Positions 1-12,756 of a stretch of DNA of 64,000 nucleotides are shown piece by piece. The translations under genes were made by a program, and so were the position numbers. The stretch is taken from assembly GCA_942159475.1 (NCBI GenBank), contig OW804095.1, forward strand, positions 67,670,773 through 67,734,772. Direction: 5' to 3'. Source of the DNA: Sthenelais limicola (Eukaryota; Annelida; Polychaeta; Phyllodocida; Sigalionidae). The first letter of the stretch is position 1. The number at the start of each line of letters is the position of its first letter. The notes below the pieces were generated by a model. It ran no database searches. It saw nothing but the letters and a program-made list of their open reading frames with translations, and was not told the origin of the DNA.

Positions 1-655
1 TGATAGTTATGTTCAGAGGAATTCAGTTGTTCCAACCAGTGTCACTAAACCCAGAAATACTATTTTTTAAAAAGCAATTTTTCACAAGACTAAGTCAAGT
101 AATCAATAAAAATGTTCCAGGCACGTTAGGCGCAACCTAATAATTATAAAGTTTTGCTCACTTACAATGACAAAAAAGTAGTTTCAATGTAAAACACTGT
201 TTATTATGGCACCAACATCGAATCCAGTCTACGTCTACAATGAGCAAATATGCGGACTGTTGAAATCTCCCTACCGGTACTTAAAGTACGGTACCTTCTA
301 ATTTCTTATGTAATGATTGGGATGGACAGAGGATGAGAGGGTGGGTGGGTCTCCCAACTAATATGGTATATATCTTTTTCAAAGACTTTATTTCCACTGG
401 GTTGACACTTCCCACGGCTATGGGGTTTTCAGGTGTACCCAGCTTAGCCAATTAAATTTTAAATATTTTTTAATTACTTGAAAGTTAGAGTGACCCTAGA
501 TGTAACAAGGTAGATAAAGAGAAAGGAAACATATAATCAACAATATATGAATACATGAATCTAGATATTAATGATGGAGGTAAACCTCTAGCTTTGAGAG
601 TGGACTCCAAGGAGAGGAACAGATATTGATTCGACAATCGTTAGCAAGATCAGGT

Positions 656-766
656 ATACTCCTAGGCAATAAATTAATCCAATAAATAACAATGATTACA
701 TTATATTATACTATATATATAGTATAACATAATGTAATCATGGTTATTTATTGCCCATAGGAGTAT
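656..766. repeat. hairpin (MITE-like) inverted repeat
   Basis: The two halves are inverted copies of each other around an AT-rich centre (TATATATA near 715). Left and right arms share ATACTCCT..AGGCAATAAA and ATGATTACATTAT. The left arm has an extra 13 bp (TTAATCCAATAAA), which repeats the AATAAA word next to it, so it looks like a small local duplication. The size and perfect-ended arms fit a foldback or MITE-type element. No coding capacity and no clear target-site duplication were seen. Confidence 0.6.
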
Positions 767-1140
767 GGATCCACAGTTTCAATATATGTGACTCAAATTA
801 ACAAATTAAGCCGGTATTTATACCAAGGCAAAGTGTATACGGTCCAGACAGACTGACGCCAGCGCCACCTGGATTTAGTTTTCAGATTTAGTTCTTGAGA
901 AGCCACGTAATTGTAGATGATATTTTCTTCTATTATACAACAAAAAACGTTCAACTCTCTGTGTAGCTCTTGCATGGGGTGCAGTCCACTTGTAAGCAAT
1001 ACTGCTCTCAATGCTTTATTTTTGTAATTCTGTAGTTTTGGTTTAGTTACTTTGGTGAGAATCGTGGTATAGTATATCTCCGTAGTTAGATCTGAGCGCG
1101 GGACTGCCACGCCAGCGATTATTGGTGGCAAATTTACAAT

Positions 1141-1226
1141 TATGCGCAACATTAACGTCAATATTAACGTGAATCTTAATATTAATTATGCGCAATATTA
1201 ACGCCAATAATAACATGAATCTTAAC
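1141..1226. repeat. 46-bp tandem duplication
   Basis: Two diverged copies of a 46-bp unit, each starting TATGCGCAA and containing ATTAACG words, begin at 1141 and 1187. They are followed by a run of 13 G at 1236-1248. Confidence 0.65.
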
Positions 1227-4200
1227 ACCAAATTCGGGGGGGGGGGGGTAGATGTCCGGTGGGTGTCTGTCCTAGAACCAATTATTATAGGTGGGTTTCT
1301 GAAACATATATATAGGTGTAGGATTCGAAATATCTGCCACAGCCTTCCCATACTTCGTCTGCATCAGGCTGATATTCCCAAATATGTGTACGCCAAAAAG
1401 GATATAGATCCAACCAATTTATTTTTTTCTCAAAAATCGCCTCTTGAAATCAAATTGGGAGATTTACTCATGTTATACTCTAAGAGACCTTAGTCTACCT
1501 TTATAGACTAGCCTATCTGCTACAACGGCAAGGAAGGGTTATTTCATTACGCCCTTGTTTTTATCACACACACAAATTGAAAAGCTAAACTGTAACGTTA
1601 GTAGGGGTTATCTATTATATAAAAGGCGATCTGGTATCTGGGGGGGAAATCTGATTTTGAAGCCCTTTTAGATAAAGATATCCACATTCTATTTATAGCC
1701 TGTTGTATGGATGAATGTCCCATCACATGACCATCACTTGAATGAACCAATTATCTTTAATGAGTAACCTTGAAACAGGGAGAGAGAAGGAGGTGGGGAG
1801 GGGGAAGGGAGAGAGAGGAAGATGGAGGGGGAGAGTAGAGGGGTAGAGAGAATCGATTTTGAATAACCTACAGTTGGACGTGACAACGCCCATATCGCGG
1901 CACGTGGGTCTGTTTACTTCCCATCTATGACGTCACGGCAGGCGCGACCAATCACCAGCGTCGTGCCCCGCCCACCTTTGCCACGCCTTAATTCCTTCTT
2001 AGCCACTTTGAACACTGCAGTGGTTACGCACACATCGCCGCTTCATTTTATGACGTGCGCTATGCGTGGTCGAATATCGTGCCTTTCTTCTAAAACATAA
2101 AGTTTTGCAAGAGTGTTTGCAAGAGTGTACACTAGGCCTCCACAGTGTGCGCGTTTTAAAACGCTTCTGATTCACAATATTTTCCGGATCTCCACATATT
2201 AAGCTTTTCAATAATGAATTTCTCAAAGAGCAATATTCCTTATAGCCTAAAAATCATTTGAAAACAAAATTTCACCCAGTTGCTCACGAAAGGCTACAGT
2301 CACATTCAGATTGCATAATAACGCATCAATCATACAAAAAATCATTACATTCGAACTAATTGGATTAAGGACATCATATTATATTATATTATATCAGTGG
2401 GTGACAAAGTGTAGCTGCCTTAATGGCATGGTATTCAAGTACATGGGGTATGTTACATACAGTGGTAACAGGCACTATGCAATCGAAATATCTCAGACTG
2501 TTTAATAGTTGCCGTTGTAATCTCTCCATTCCTGCTTCATAACTTAGTCGGCTATGTGTTGCAACACTGTCTGGTGTTTAAACGTGGGCTTGTTAAATTA
2601 TGGTGAAGTCTTGCAGAATACGCAATTACTCCAAAGGGAATTTTGGCTGGTGGGAAAACGTAACTTTAGTATAAGCAAATAAAGATATTTTGGAAAAAAG
2701 AGTGTTCTTTGAGTGCCCAAATTCGGTATTTATTGATATTAATTTTATTGAGAACGAATTCATAGCTCGCCTTTCCTCATTCCTCTGTTGTTTGTTTGTT
2801 TCTCACCCTTTTCCTGTGATATATTTCTATGAATATGTGATAAGGTATGAGATCGGAGAATTGCACCTAATTTGACCATCGATATAGCACATGTACGCCA
2901 GAGGGAGTTTTCTTTTGATTTTTATCCTGTGTTATTTGTACTGCTCTAAGGTCTGATTTTTTGTTCATTTAAACGGCATAGACCGGGTGGACCGTAATGA
3001 AAATTCTCTTGGTGAAGTAACACCTTTATAAATATGGTTCCTCTCTGTTGCTTGGACGCTATGTTTGGTGTTGCAACAAGGGATTCATATCACTAAAAAG
3101 TATTTTATTCGTTTACAATATTTACAATCTCCCAGCATAATTTCCCGTCATCTAATTCTGGATATCCAATAAAATAATTCTTTGCCATATTTCCTTACCT
3201 TTCGGACATATAATGAAGAAATCACAATGCTACCCTCGGCTTGACAAGGCGCGACTGACCCGCCCTCTATGAGGGTGGAATCCCACATCAGAAATTCCTC
3301 CTGTCGCCCCCTGAATCAGCGTCCTCTCCCCATATATGAACGACCCGTCCTTATGGCCTAAAATTGGTTGTTATCCCATGTAAGTAGCGACCTTATTACC
3401 GTCTCAAATGAAACTTATGCTATTTACGAAGCCTTTTTATGGGAGGACTTATGTATTACACGGTGTAACAAACTTGTACTTTTAAATATAAAAATCGGTG
3501 CGTCATTATCAGCAATATCGCGTGACCATTCCGATCCCTTATTCCGTTCCGTACCGGTTCCATAACGTCCCCGGAAGTCACGTTCACGCTAATAAACATA
3601 ACCGGCAAATGGGATATATTCGAAATGGAAGGCTTAAACTGTTGACAACATGTAGGCTATTTACAGGGTGGGTGGTGTAGCCTACCCAACATGTTGGTGT
3701 TGTGTAGGCTACATTATTTGATACTAAATCAAATGGATATTGTAGGTAGGAGGGGTAGAGATAGGGTGGGTGGATGGGATGATCCTTTATCTTTAAATAT
3801 AAAAACAATCTAAAAGCCCAACATTCAAAAACAGACAAAATCAGTAAGTAACACCAACCAAAAATACTCGCGGGTAAAATTTCTGGACCGAGCGTGACAC
3901 CCGCGGCCGTGGCCGCAGGCTATTCCAAAGGGTATGATTAGTCATATCAGGCCCCCTCGGGTTTGACAAGGACCATGGTACGGGACCCAGGTAATATCGA
4001 CCTGTTTGCATAGAAAACACGTAGTAGGCCAAAAACCAGTGACTGATTCTCATAGATATTGATCCCCTCGACACGATTATGAAGAAAAATCTTACCTAAC
4101 TTACGAATTCTATTACCTGTAGTACATTTTCTATTTAAAGGGGAACACTGGACTGCGTATAATGCGTTTTCAGACGTTGGGAAAAACTATAATATGATGT

Positions 4201-5039
4201 TCTGTACATTGTATAATGTAATTCACTCTTTTATAAGTGAATGAGGAGTAATTGTTTGTGTTAAAATTGGCTATTATCCGGAATGCTGACAACTTCCAGA
4301 TTCCCAGAGTCCTATGTGAGAATGACGTCAGCGAAGCGCAGCAAACTTCCGTCACTCTGTAGCTAGTGCTATTGTATACAGGCTGCTGTACTGTAGGCTA
4401 CTATTTTGGTGTGCTAAAATCACTTCTTTTCAACATTGCCTGACTGTGAGGCCCATGGATATTACACTAGAACTAATGAGGAATGAAAAGACCCTATGGA
4501 TCTCTTCTATTACATTTTCAATGGAAGGATAAAGGAAGGTGCAAAAAATAAACTTCCTCCTCCTCATTCCTGATCACTACCAACTTTTTGTTGACTAGTC
4601 AGGTTGACAGCATTGCATGCATTACTATGGAAAGCTATTTATAAACATATCCAAAGCTAGGTCCCCATAGGCAATTTTCAACGATCTGATCATTATCCTA
4701 TCTAGCCTTTTAAGAAGATTTTTCCTACAGCAATATGTTTGCAGAAATAGTATAAAGAATAAAGAATAAGTATAAAGAGGACAAGCATGCATTCCAAAAA
4801 TACACAGAAAAACCCCTATCGCCCTTTAGACCTGTATAAACCACAAACCACAGACACACTCTCTTGGATCCCATCACTGGTGACTACCCCACCCCCCCCA
4901 CCCCCCATGGGGGTATTGGGTGCATGGGAAGGTAACTTGTTCTAGTACCTTGACCCTGCCCCAACTCTCTTCCTCTCTTTACTCTACCTCTGGGCTGGGT
5001 AAGGTAACTTGTTCTAGTGCCATACCTTGACCCAGACAT

Positions 5040-5428
5040 CATGCCACCTAAGCTGCACAATACTTAGTAAATACTATATCTGAATTAATCTATATCCGAA
5101 TTTATGTCAATAACACAACACTTGTCGGGACTAACTGTACTACCCGGAAACCGCAAATATAACCACCACATAATCACTGTATAGCCATGACGTGTATAAT
5201 ATCCATCTATTACTCATACTCCATATACCATTATATCCATTCTATCATCTCATTGTATAACCTTGTAGTAGTCTTAGAAAACCGTAGTAGAAATAGAGTA
5301 AACAAAAGAAAGCTCAAAACAGAATTCAGGCATCCAATGGAAGACCTATTTAGACGCATGTTTATTTAGATTATTGGACCACCTTATTGTAAAAAATATC
5401 AGCAATAAAGAATTCTTGAATTGAATTA
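5040..5428 (+). mobile_element. probable truncated LINE 3' end
   Basis: The segment ends with AATAAAGAATTC followed by the short TTGAATTGAATT repeat. This is the typical 3' terminus of CR1/jockey-group LINEs in invertebrates, which end in a short microsatellite rather than a poly(A). The upstream sequence has no reverse transcriptase motifs I can read, so only the 3' untranslated part would be present. The call rests on the tail alone. Confidence 0.3.
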
Positions 5429-5954
5429 AGAGAAAATAGAAAGATGTCTATATAATAGTACCTCACAGGTATATCTTGGAGTATGTTTGTTTATTCGGGA
5501 GGATCAGTCATATGTTTATAAACGGCTTTCCATACATGCCCTAGAGTAGGCACTGTTTACTGTAAAAGTAAGTAGACTGTGACCACAGACTGACCAGCAG
5601 ATCGGTAGTTAGCCAGCCCGTTTTAGTGTAATACATCTAGCAATATGGAAGCACCCAGAGCTAGCTTTGGGGACAGCGGGATAGAATTTACTTGATTGAG
5701 TCTGGCAATATCAGTACACAGAAATGCCTAATATAATGAAAGATACCAGTTATTTACCATACTTGAGCTGTATGACCAGCAATTGTTCCAACCCAGTGTT
5801 TTACTTTAAGTACATTCATCCCTAGCTTCTTGGGTTGGATTCCCGACCTCTACTTTTGCGCAGGGGAACTAAACAAAATTAATACCCTTCCCAGATTCCC
5901 ACGACCTCTACTTTTGCGCACGGGAACTAGGCCTAACCACAAATACTCTTCACA

Positions 5955-5981
5955 GGTGTGTGTGTGTGTGTGGGGGGGGGG
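5955..5981. repeat. (TG)n(G)n microsatellite
   Basis: Alternating GT passes directly into a G run. The same composite structure occurs at 34083-34114. Confidence 0.8.
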
Positions 5982-7928
5982 ACGGGATGGCTGGGTGGAG
6001 GGGAGTGCGCCGGCAAATGTTTTTCTTTATTCATATAACCTAACATTAACCATAGCAAACCCTACAAATCCCAATGTCTCGCAGTTATACTCTGGACAAT
6101 AGTTGGAACAGGCAGGTGGCGCCCCCGTCCAATGCGTGGCAATTTAACCAATTTCCCACTGAAACTGTTATTTATACTGGGTTATTCGAGTCCCCTTTTC
6201 AGGGTTTTTCACTTGCCCCAGCCCAGTTGGTAGGCTATAATACAATTGAAGGAAACATTTGTACAAATCATTGGATCGAATAAAATAGGCTCCCATTCAA
6301 TGCAGTGTTGACTTCTCAACTTGACAAAGGCATAGTTAGTATTCTTTGCAGAAAAAGTTGTGTAGGCTATATTTACAATTGTGTCGTCCCTATTTCAAAT
6401 TCGATCTCAGCTCTATCAAATTGTTTGAGGAGTATTTCAGCAGTGTTTAGTTTTTGGTAGTGACAACAACGAAAGCTGCAACTGGTGCCGTGACCAGCCA
6501 CTCGAGGTCAGCACTGTATTCGGCAGAATATTTTAAAAGTCATCGAAATATGTCCCGTCTGTGGCCCTAATTAATACTATTTTTCCAATGTAGAACTTGA
6601 TATTAGGTAAAGGTAAAGTAGAGTTCAGGAGGAAAATACCTATACATTTCATTTGATTTACAAATTGGAAACAGGCCAAGAAAAGAGGGCATAGGTAAAA
6701 GCAGGCAAATGTCCCGACCATGATCCCATAAATACAAAATTAGTTTTCTAAATCTATGATCTGATAAGCAATTCACATTATCATGACTGCTTATGGCTTT
6801 ATATTATCAAAAAATACCGGATCTAATATGGTTGATGTTTTCAGAAATAACCAGATTGATGGTTAACTGTTATCATTTTCGGGCATGAATTTGAAAAGGG
6901 CCTTTCTCAGATATATTTGGATCTGTCTCAAAGGGCTTTGAATTTCAAGAAAATAATCGCAAGTTTATTAATTTCTGTAAATAACACCCACCTTGTAACA
7001 TCTACCGTGATTTCTGAACACACTAACCACTGTTTGGGGTTCTCATCAACTTTAAAAAGTGTCACAATCAGCACACACTTCACTCACTGTATGGCTGAGC
7101 GAATTGAGGTATTAAAGCTATAATCATATTTATAATATTTTTATACACATTGTTTTAGAAGGGTAGGGTTCTTACTCCTCCCCCCCAACCACACACACAC
7201 TCTTACTTGCCAACTTTGAGAATTTTTGACAATATCTATTCGCAAAATTTGTGGATTTTTGAGAATTTACCGCTATATATTTTGTAGTAATGGCTATTTA
7301 TTAACATATTGATTAACCAATTTTCCTGTTACACCCCCTTCCTCTTTCTACCCACTCTTCCTCCATCCCTCCACTACTTATTACATACATCTCCTCTCCT
7401 CCTTCTCCCCTCCTTCCCCCGCCTCCTTCTCCTCAAGAGGTTTTATGTCCTAGTTATCATTTTTGACCGTGTGTCCCAACCGTGATGAAAATGTGAGACC
7501 AAGACAAATGTGTGCAGACCTCCCGCGTTTTTAGAATTATTTAAGCTACATCTATATGTATTTGATGATAATTTAATATTATTCTAAGACTGTTATATAT
7601 GGGGGGAAAATAAGATAACCCTTAATTAAAATCATGAAAGTAGAATCACATATGTATTATAATGCCGTACAAGGAAACTATCCACTGAAACATGTGAAAT
7701 TGCGTCCCTAGGTACTTCCATGCATACTGCTATAGTTCATTGCTCAAAGGGAAAAATTACTCGACTTTAGTACTTTTTCTGTAATGTACCATCAAAGTCA
7801 GGATTTGTGAAAATCAGAACCAACTGTAGATTTCTAGGCGATCTGACCCATATAGAAACCTTGTTGTATTACACTTGTATTGTTTGTCATAGTTGGATCT
7901 CATATTTTCAGGCTAACTATTTCAGGCT

Positions 7929-7942
7929 AACTATTGCCATTT
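7929..7942. repeat. target-site duplication of LINE-A, 5' copy
   Basis: The 14-bp sequence AACTATTGCCATTT here is repeated exactly at 16427-16440, directly after the A-rich tail of LINE-A. A duplication of this size on both sides of a LINE is the expected result of target-primed reverse transcription. It fixes the element's 5' end at 7943. Confidence 0.9.
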
Positions 7943-8943
7943 GGTTGCTTCCGGTCGGTAAAGAATCAGAGAAAACGCTTCTGAGCATAGCTCCATAAGT
8001 TTACCCTTTTTTTTCAGATCCGGAGGATTGCAGAATTTTCGCTTTAAGTGAGAAAGCTTCGTAAACACCCAAAAGAGCTTGAGAAGATTGATAAATCATC
8101 TGACATTAAGGATTTGCGAAATAGAGACACTTTTTGTATCTTCCCGCTCAACGGAGGAACAAAAAAAAACCCGCCATCTTGAATTATCGCTCATCGGAGT
8201 CGCTGAAAAGACTGTCAGTGTTTTCATCAAGAACTCAGGAGCAACTCGGAATTATTTATCAACCCCTCGTGCACACAAGAGACTTATTTAACACCATCGA
8301 TCAGTAGACACTGGAGGAACCTCACGTGGTAGCCATCTTGGATGGCACACGAGAGCAGACCTACGGCAACGTCAAAGCTGGATCACATACTCTGCCCGCA
8401 CAAAGTGAAATGCCACACATCCAGGAAAATATTTTAAAAGGAAAAAGTTCTAACTAAACTGTCTATTCTGAACACTGTCGTAATCATATATAAATAGTTA
8501 ATGAGAAACCGTCGATTCGATTCAGGTCTCCAATATTAACACCAGGTGGCGTGCAAAACTACATCCTCGCCTCAAGGACTGCGCGTGTATCTCACTAGGG
8601 GGGGTAACGGCGCTTTCACCTGACGTATATAGCAAGGTGAAATCGAAACAACGAAAACACAAACAGGATAGCAAAGAAACGTTTAACATCTTATTCCTCC
8701 GGGAATAAATATCGAAAGACAATTCTAGCTGAGTAACCCAAAATAAAATCACTAGATATACCCACGAATATGAACTATTGACTTTTCAAGTCTAAAGGTC
8801 TGATCGAAATACGGTAACCGGAAGTATATGTCCCCCATCTTACCGGAAGAAGTGAAAAAGGCAAAACACAAGTAAAACTCGATACTTAAGCAACCCAGGC
8901 CGGATCAACCAGGTGCAACGCGCAGCTGGTTCTCCCGCGCGAC
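7943..8943 (+). promoter_or_regulatory. LINE-A 5' UTR / internal promoter region
   Basis: One kilobase lies between the element's 5' end and the ORF1 start. It contains two GCCATCTTG words (8173-8181 and 8332-8340) that match the YY1 core, an E-box CACGTG just before the second, an ETS-like CTTCCGG within the first 15 bases, and two CCGGAAG words near 8820 and 8842. YY1 sites are known to position the start of human L1 transcripts. A similar role here is inferred from the words alone. Confidence 0.45.
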
Positions 8944-10473
8944 ATGACTTCCCATGCTGAAAGTGCCGAAGACATATCGGACGAAGCCTTTGCGAGAATA
9001 GTAGAAAGAAGGAAAAAAAGAGTACATAGTGAATCTCCAGAGCCAAAATCAGCGAAAAAAAAGGTAATGGCAGGGAGAGGAAAGAATCGTGTCCCAAAAC
9101 AAACAAAAAAAATCCCAATGAGAGCCCATAAGGATCCACCTAAGTACAATCTCCAGGGTGACGTAGGTCAAATGCTACAAGACCTCGCTGACACTAACCA
9201 AAGAAGCTTCAACCAACTATATGATGCCTTGAAGGATATGGAGCTAATAAAGGAGGTGGTAAATGACACAGCTGTGAATATGGACGATGTTCTAGAAGCG
9301 AACATTGTCAGAGACAAAGAAATGGAGAACATCAAGAAAGAAATGAAAGAATACAAGGGGGACATCAAAATTCTAAAACAAAAGCAAGGCGATAAGAAAG
9401 ACATATGCTACATAGAAAAGAAAAGACTGGAAATACTGAAGGACGAACAGTTAGTCAGAGACGAGATGGCCAAACTGGAAAAAAATCTAGTGTTTGTCGG
9501 AATAAAGTCGACGGAACATAAGACGGATGCAGATTCTCAGAACATTATTTTAAACACCACGCAAAATCTTCTCATCCTCCCAACCATTAAGATCAAACGC
9601 GCCTATAGAGTAAACACCTTCAGAGACTGTCCCATAAAGGTAGAGTTTCACCAAACAAAAGATGCCATAGAGGTATACGAGGCAAGATTGAAGCTTAAAC
9701 AACACAAACCGGAGAAAGGCAAAATCTTCATAAAGAAGGACATCCCTTACTTCATGAGGCAGAGGACTGCCAGAGCTAAAATAATAGTCGACGCTGCCTT
9801 AAAAGCTGGTTTCACCAAAGCCAAAGTCAGTAGAGGAAGTGTCTACGTAGATCGCTGGTACAGACATAATGAACTTTCAGCTGTGCCATCGCCTGTACGT
9901 CTGTCCCAACTAACCAAAAGAGAGAATGATGAGATAGTGGCTTTTTTCACCGAAAACAATCCACTATCCAATCATTATTATGCCCCATTTCGAGCCGATG
10001 GATATGAGTTTGACAACGTCGAACAGTTTCTATATTATAAAAGAGCAAAGGTAGGTCAGGATGCTGACAAAACCAGAATGGCACTCTCCACATACAACCC
10101 CAAAGATGCAAAAGCCTTCATGGGATCCATCATGGGTTTCAAAGGCGAGTGGGAGAAACATAGGAAGGAATTCATCATGTCCGCCCTGAGAGCCAAAGTT
10201 AGAGATAATCTTGAAGTCAAAGATTACCTACTGTATACTGGAACCAAGGAAATCGCTGAGGCTTCGCCCAAAGACAAGGTATGGGGGGTAGGCATTCCCC
10301 TTGACGACCCAGAAATCTACAACATGGCTGCCTGGCCCCCAAATGGTAACCTCTTGGGGAAATCGTGGATGGCCATAAGGGAAGAGCTGACGAAAAACGA
10401 CCAATCTCACGACGAATCTGACGAAGATGAAGAAGAGGAAATGGATGATGAAACGTCAGGCTCTGAAGCATAG
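8944..10473 (+). CDS. LINE-A ORF1 protein with C-terminal NADAR domain
   Basis: This is an intact 509-residue frame starting at ATG 8944. Residues 1-60 are basic and charged. About 60-175 is a heptad-rich coiled coil. About 180-260 resembles the RRM of L1 ORF1 proteins (LVFVGI start). About 260-308 resembles their C-terminal domain (FIKKDIP...). Residues about 330-481 form a complete NADAR domain: PLSN at 340-343, Glu360-Gln361, EASP at 439-442, WGVG at 447-450 and NLLGK at 469-473. The tail is acidic. ORF1 proteins bind element RNA and form the RNP. NADAR family members are N-glycosidases acting on ADP-ribosylated nucleobases (bacterial DarT-NADAR systems) or a riboflavin-pathway intermediate (YbiA). 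Which substrate is used here is unknown. The domain fusion is read directly in one frame with no break. Confidence 0.88.
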   Translation: MTSHAESAEDISDEAFARIVERRKKRVHSESPEPKSAKKKVMAGRGKNRVPKQTKKIPMRAHKDPPKYNLQGDVGQMLQDLADTNQRSFNQLYDALKDMELIKEVVNDTAVNMDDVLEANIVRDKEMENIKKEMKEYKGDIKILKQKQGDKKDICYIEKKRLEILKDEQLVRDEMAKLEKNLVFVGIKSTEHKTDADSQNIILNTTQNLLILPTIKIKRAYRVNTFRDCPIKVEFHQTKDAIEVYEARLKLKQHKPEKGKIFIKKDIPYFMRQRTARAKIIVDAALKAGFTKAKVSRGSVYVDRWYRHNELSAVPSPVRLSQLTKRENDEIVAFFTENNPLSNHYYAPFRADGYEFDNVEQFLYYKRAKVGQDADKTRMALSTYNPKDAKAFMGSIMGFKGEWEKHRKEFIMSALRAKVRDNLEVKDYLLYTGTKEIAEASPKDKVWGVGIPLDDPEIYNMAAWPPNGNLLGKSWMAIREELTKNDQSHDESDEDEEEEMDDETSGSEA

Positions 10474-10523
10474 AACGTCAACATAGAAGAAGTTATGAAT
10501 CAGTAAAGAAAACAGAAACAGTC

Positions 10524-11863
10524 ATGGAGAACAATCCTGATAATATAAAAGAAACATTAAATTACATATCTTTCAATACGAGTGGTCTAGGTGGCAATAT
10601 CAGAAGAAAAGACATTTTCGACTTGTTCAAAAAAGAAGAAAATGCAGTGATAGCACTGCAAGAGACCCACTCTTGTATAGATTCGGAAATTTTTTGGAAA
10701 ATGCAATGGCATGGTAATATATACATGTCTCACGGCACCTCTGCTGCCAGAGGGGTGATGTTGTTGGTTTCTAGTAAAATTTAAAAATATGTAACTGAAA
10801 ATAAAGAAGATGTAAATGGTAGATGGCAATACATTGTTCTCAACGTTGAAGGTAAATTAACCACGGTTTTCAACTTGTATGCCCCTACAGCGGATAATGT
10901 CAAAAATCAAAGCATCCTCTTGAAAGAAATAATTAATATTGTAAGTGAGATAATCACAGACGAATTGGTTATAATGGGTGACCTAAATGCAGACATTGTT
11001 TTTAAACCTCATCTGAAATCAAGTATTCAAGTGCAAGATTTCATTGATGACCTAGACTTATGTGACTCGATATATGCAAAAAATGGTGGTAATCCACCAA
11101 AAACATGGTTTAGAAACTCAAATGAGTCTAGACTCGATTACATTTTATTGTCAAACAATATGATGAACTCTGTTGTAAAATGCGCTTCCGAATCATTTCC
11201 TCTATCAGATCACAAAATTATTAAAATTTCTTCTGCTTTTCTATCTGAAACGAGAGGTAAAGGTTTCTGGAAATTTAATTCTAAGCTGCTCGAAGACGAA
11301 AACTTTATAGCAAATGTCGAATTCTTAGCCTTTCAAAAAACTGATGAGAATATCTCAGATGGGAACTGTTTAAAATGAAGGTGAGACAGGCAGCTATCAA
11401 AAGAAGCAAAGATAAAGCTTATGCCAGAAAAAATATAAATAATACACATCAGCAAATTATAAATGACCTGGACAAAAAAAGTACTCTGACTGAGGAAGAA
11501 ATGGAAACTAGAAAAACTTCCCTAAAATTTTTGGAGAAAATAGAACTAGACAAAGCCCACGGCGCCTTGGTACGATCCAGAGCAAAATGGGCAGTGGAAG
11601 GGGAACGTCCAACAAAATTCTTTTGCTCGTTGGAAAAGTATAATGCTGAGAAAAAAGTTATAAATCAATTATGTGTTGACGGAAAAATGGTAAAAGGTAC
11701 CAAAAGAATTCTACATGAGGGTGAAAAATTCTATAAAAACCTTTATGATAAGGTAGAAATAGACCAAGAATGTAAAATGGATTTTCTATCTAGAAACAAC
11801 TTCTTTAAATTAGATGAAATCGATAATGATATTATATCTCAACCTGTTGAGTACGAAGAAGTA
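10524..11863 (+). pseudogene. LINE-A ORF2, endonuclease and linker part (stop and frameshift)
   Basis: The ATG at 10524 starts an APE-like endonuclease: SFNTSGLGG, LQETH (catalytic Glu), then FNLYAPT, MGDLNAD, SRLDYILLS and LSDHK (catalytic His), ending near 11240. The frame is interrupted by TAA at 10782-10784. The same frame continues directly after it, so this is a single nonsense change. Near 11375 the reading moves by -1, consistent with one lost base just before KVRQAAIKRSK. The linker runs to a valine codon at 11861, where the DNA element at 11864-13744 has been inserted. The protein would nick target DNA for reverse transcription, but this copy is inactive. Confidence 0.85.
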
Positions 11864-12756
11864 CCCGACAGGCAAATGAACGTGATTCTACGCGATTTTT
11901 AATGCGCAATCATCTCGCCATACTTCTGTGATGAGAGTGGACGCTTTTTGCGCAATAATTATTGCGCAATGATTGCGTGATGATCACGCTAAGGGTATAA
12001 CGCAATATTGGTGCAATAATCAGCAAATTCTTATGGTATTTTGAGCGGGATATTTGTATACTACAGATTCCTTATATTATATCAATAGCATCAGAAATAA
12101 ATGAGAGACTTCATAGCAGTACCATTTTCCTGCCATAGAAGTGGCAGTATATACCTTCTCACAGAATGGTTTGAGGGTATCAGTATTCCCCAAAGATTTC
12201 GAATAGAGTTTAGGGCAGTGCATGTGTTGCCCTATCTTTATATGCATCATTTTATTTTCATCAATTCTATCATCTTCTTTGTGAGCCTGAAGCATAGAAG
12301 TCTTTCATCTGATGAATTCCAGTTGTTTGTTGGTTCTGCCTTATCCAAGCCACTATAGGGGCAATCTATATGTTCAGTCATTAGGGTGTTTTGATCACAG
12401 CATTTTTCAATATCAAACAGGTATATAACGCACATAAACTATAGAAGTATATCATTTATAACATTCCTATGTACATGATACAGAATGGCTATAATGGTAT
12501 AAATGTCACCTAAGTGTATTAACGGCACTTTTATTGTAAAAGTAATTGTAAATGCACCCAAGTTCCCATTTTCGCCACCTAGTGAAAACAGTACCGCCAC
12601 CTGGTGAGTACAAATGGCATAATGGTACGGGCTAAGCGTAATGGGCTATTACCTTAATTATTTAATGATGTATAACTTATTTCATCTATAAGAAAATCAG
12701 AGCTATTATTATAATCATTGTTTGTATGAATATAGGCGACACTGAAGGTGCTACTC

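Larger units (their letters stand above)
1..7928. other. gene-free repeat-rich stretch
   Basis: No reading frame here is long or protein-like, and the open frames of 60-120 codons have no recognisable motif. The stretch holds a hairpin element (656-766), a 46-bp tandem duplication followed by a 13-G run, a purine-rich tract (about 1776-1850), a duplicated 35-bp segment (about 5838-5930), a TG/G microsatellite (5955-5981), a pyrimidine-rich tract (about 7325-7435) and a probable LINE 3' tail near 5400. I see no exon with convincing splice sites. Confidence 0.6.

Noticed and set aside
793..1493. Overlapping open frames of 100-122 codons on both strands
   Set aside because: They run over a tandem duplication and a poly(G) tract, have no domain, and overlap each other antisense.
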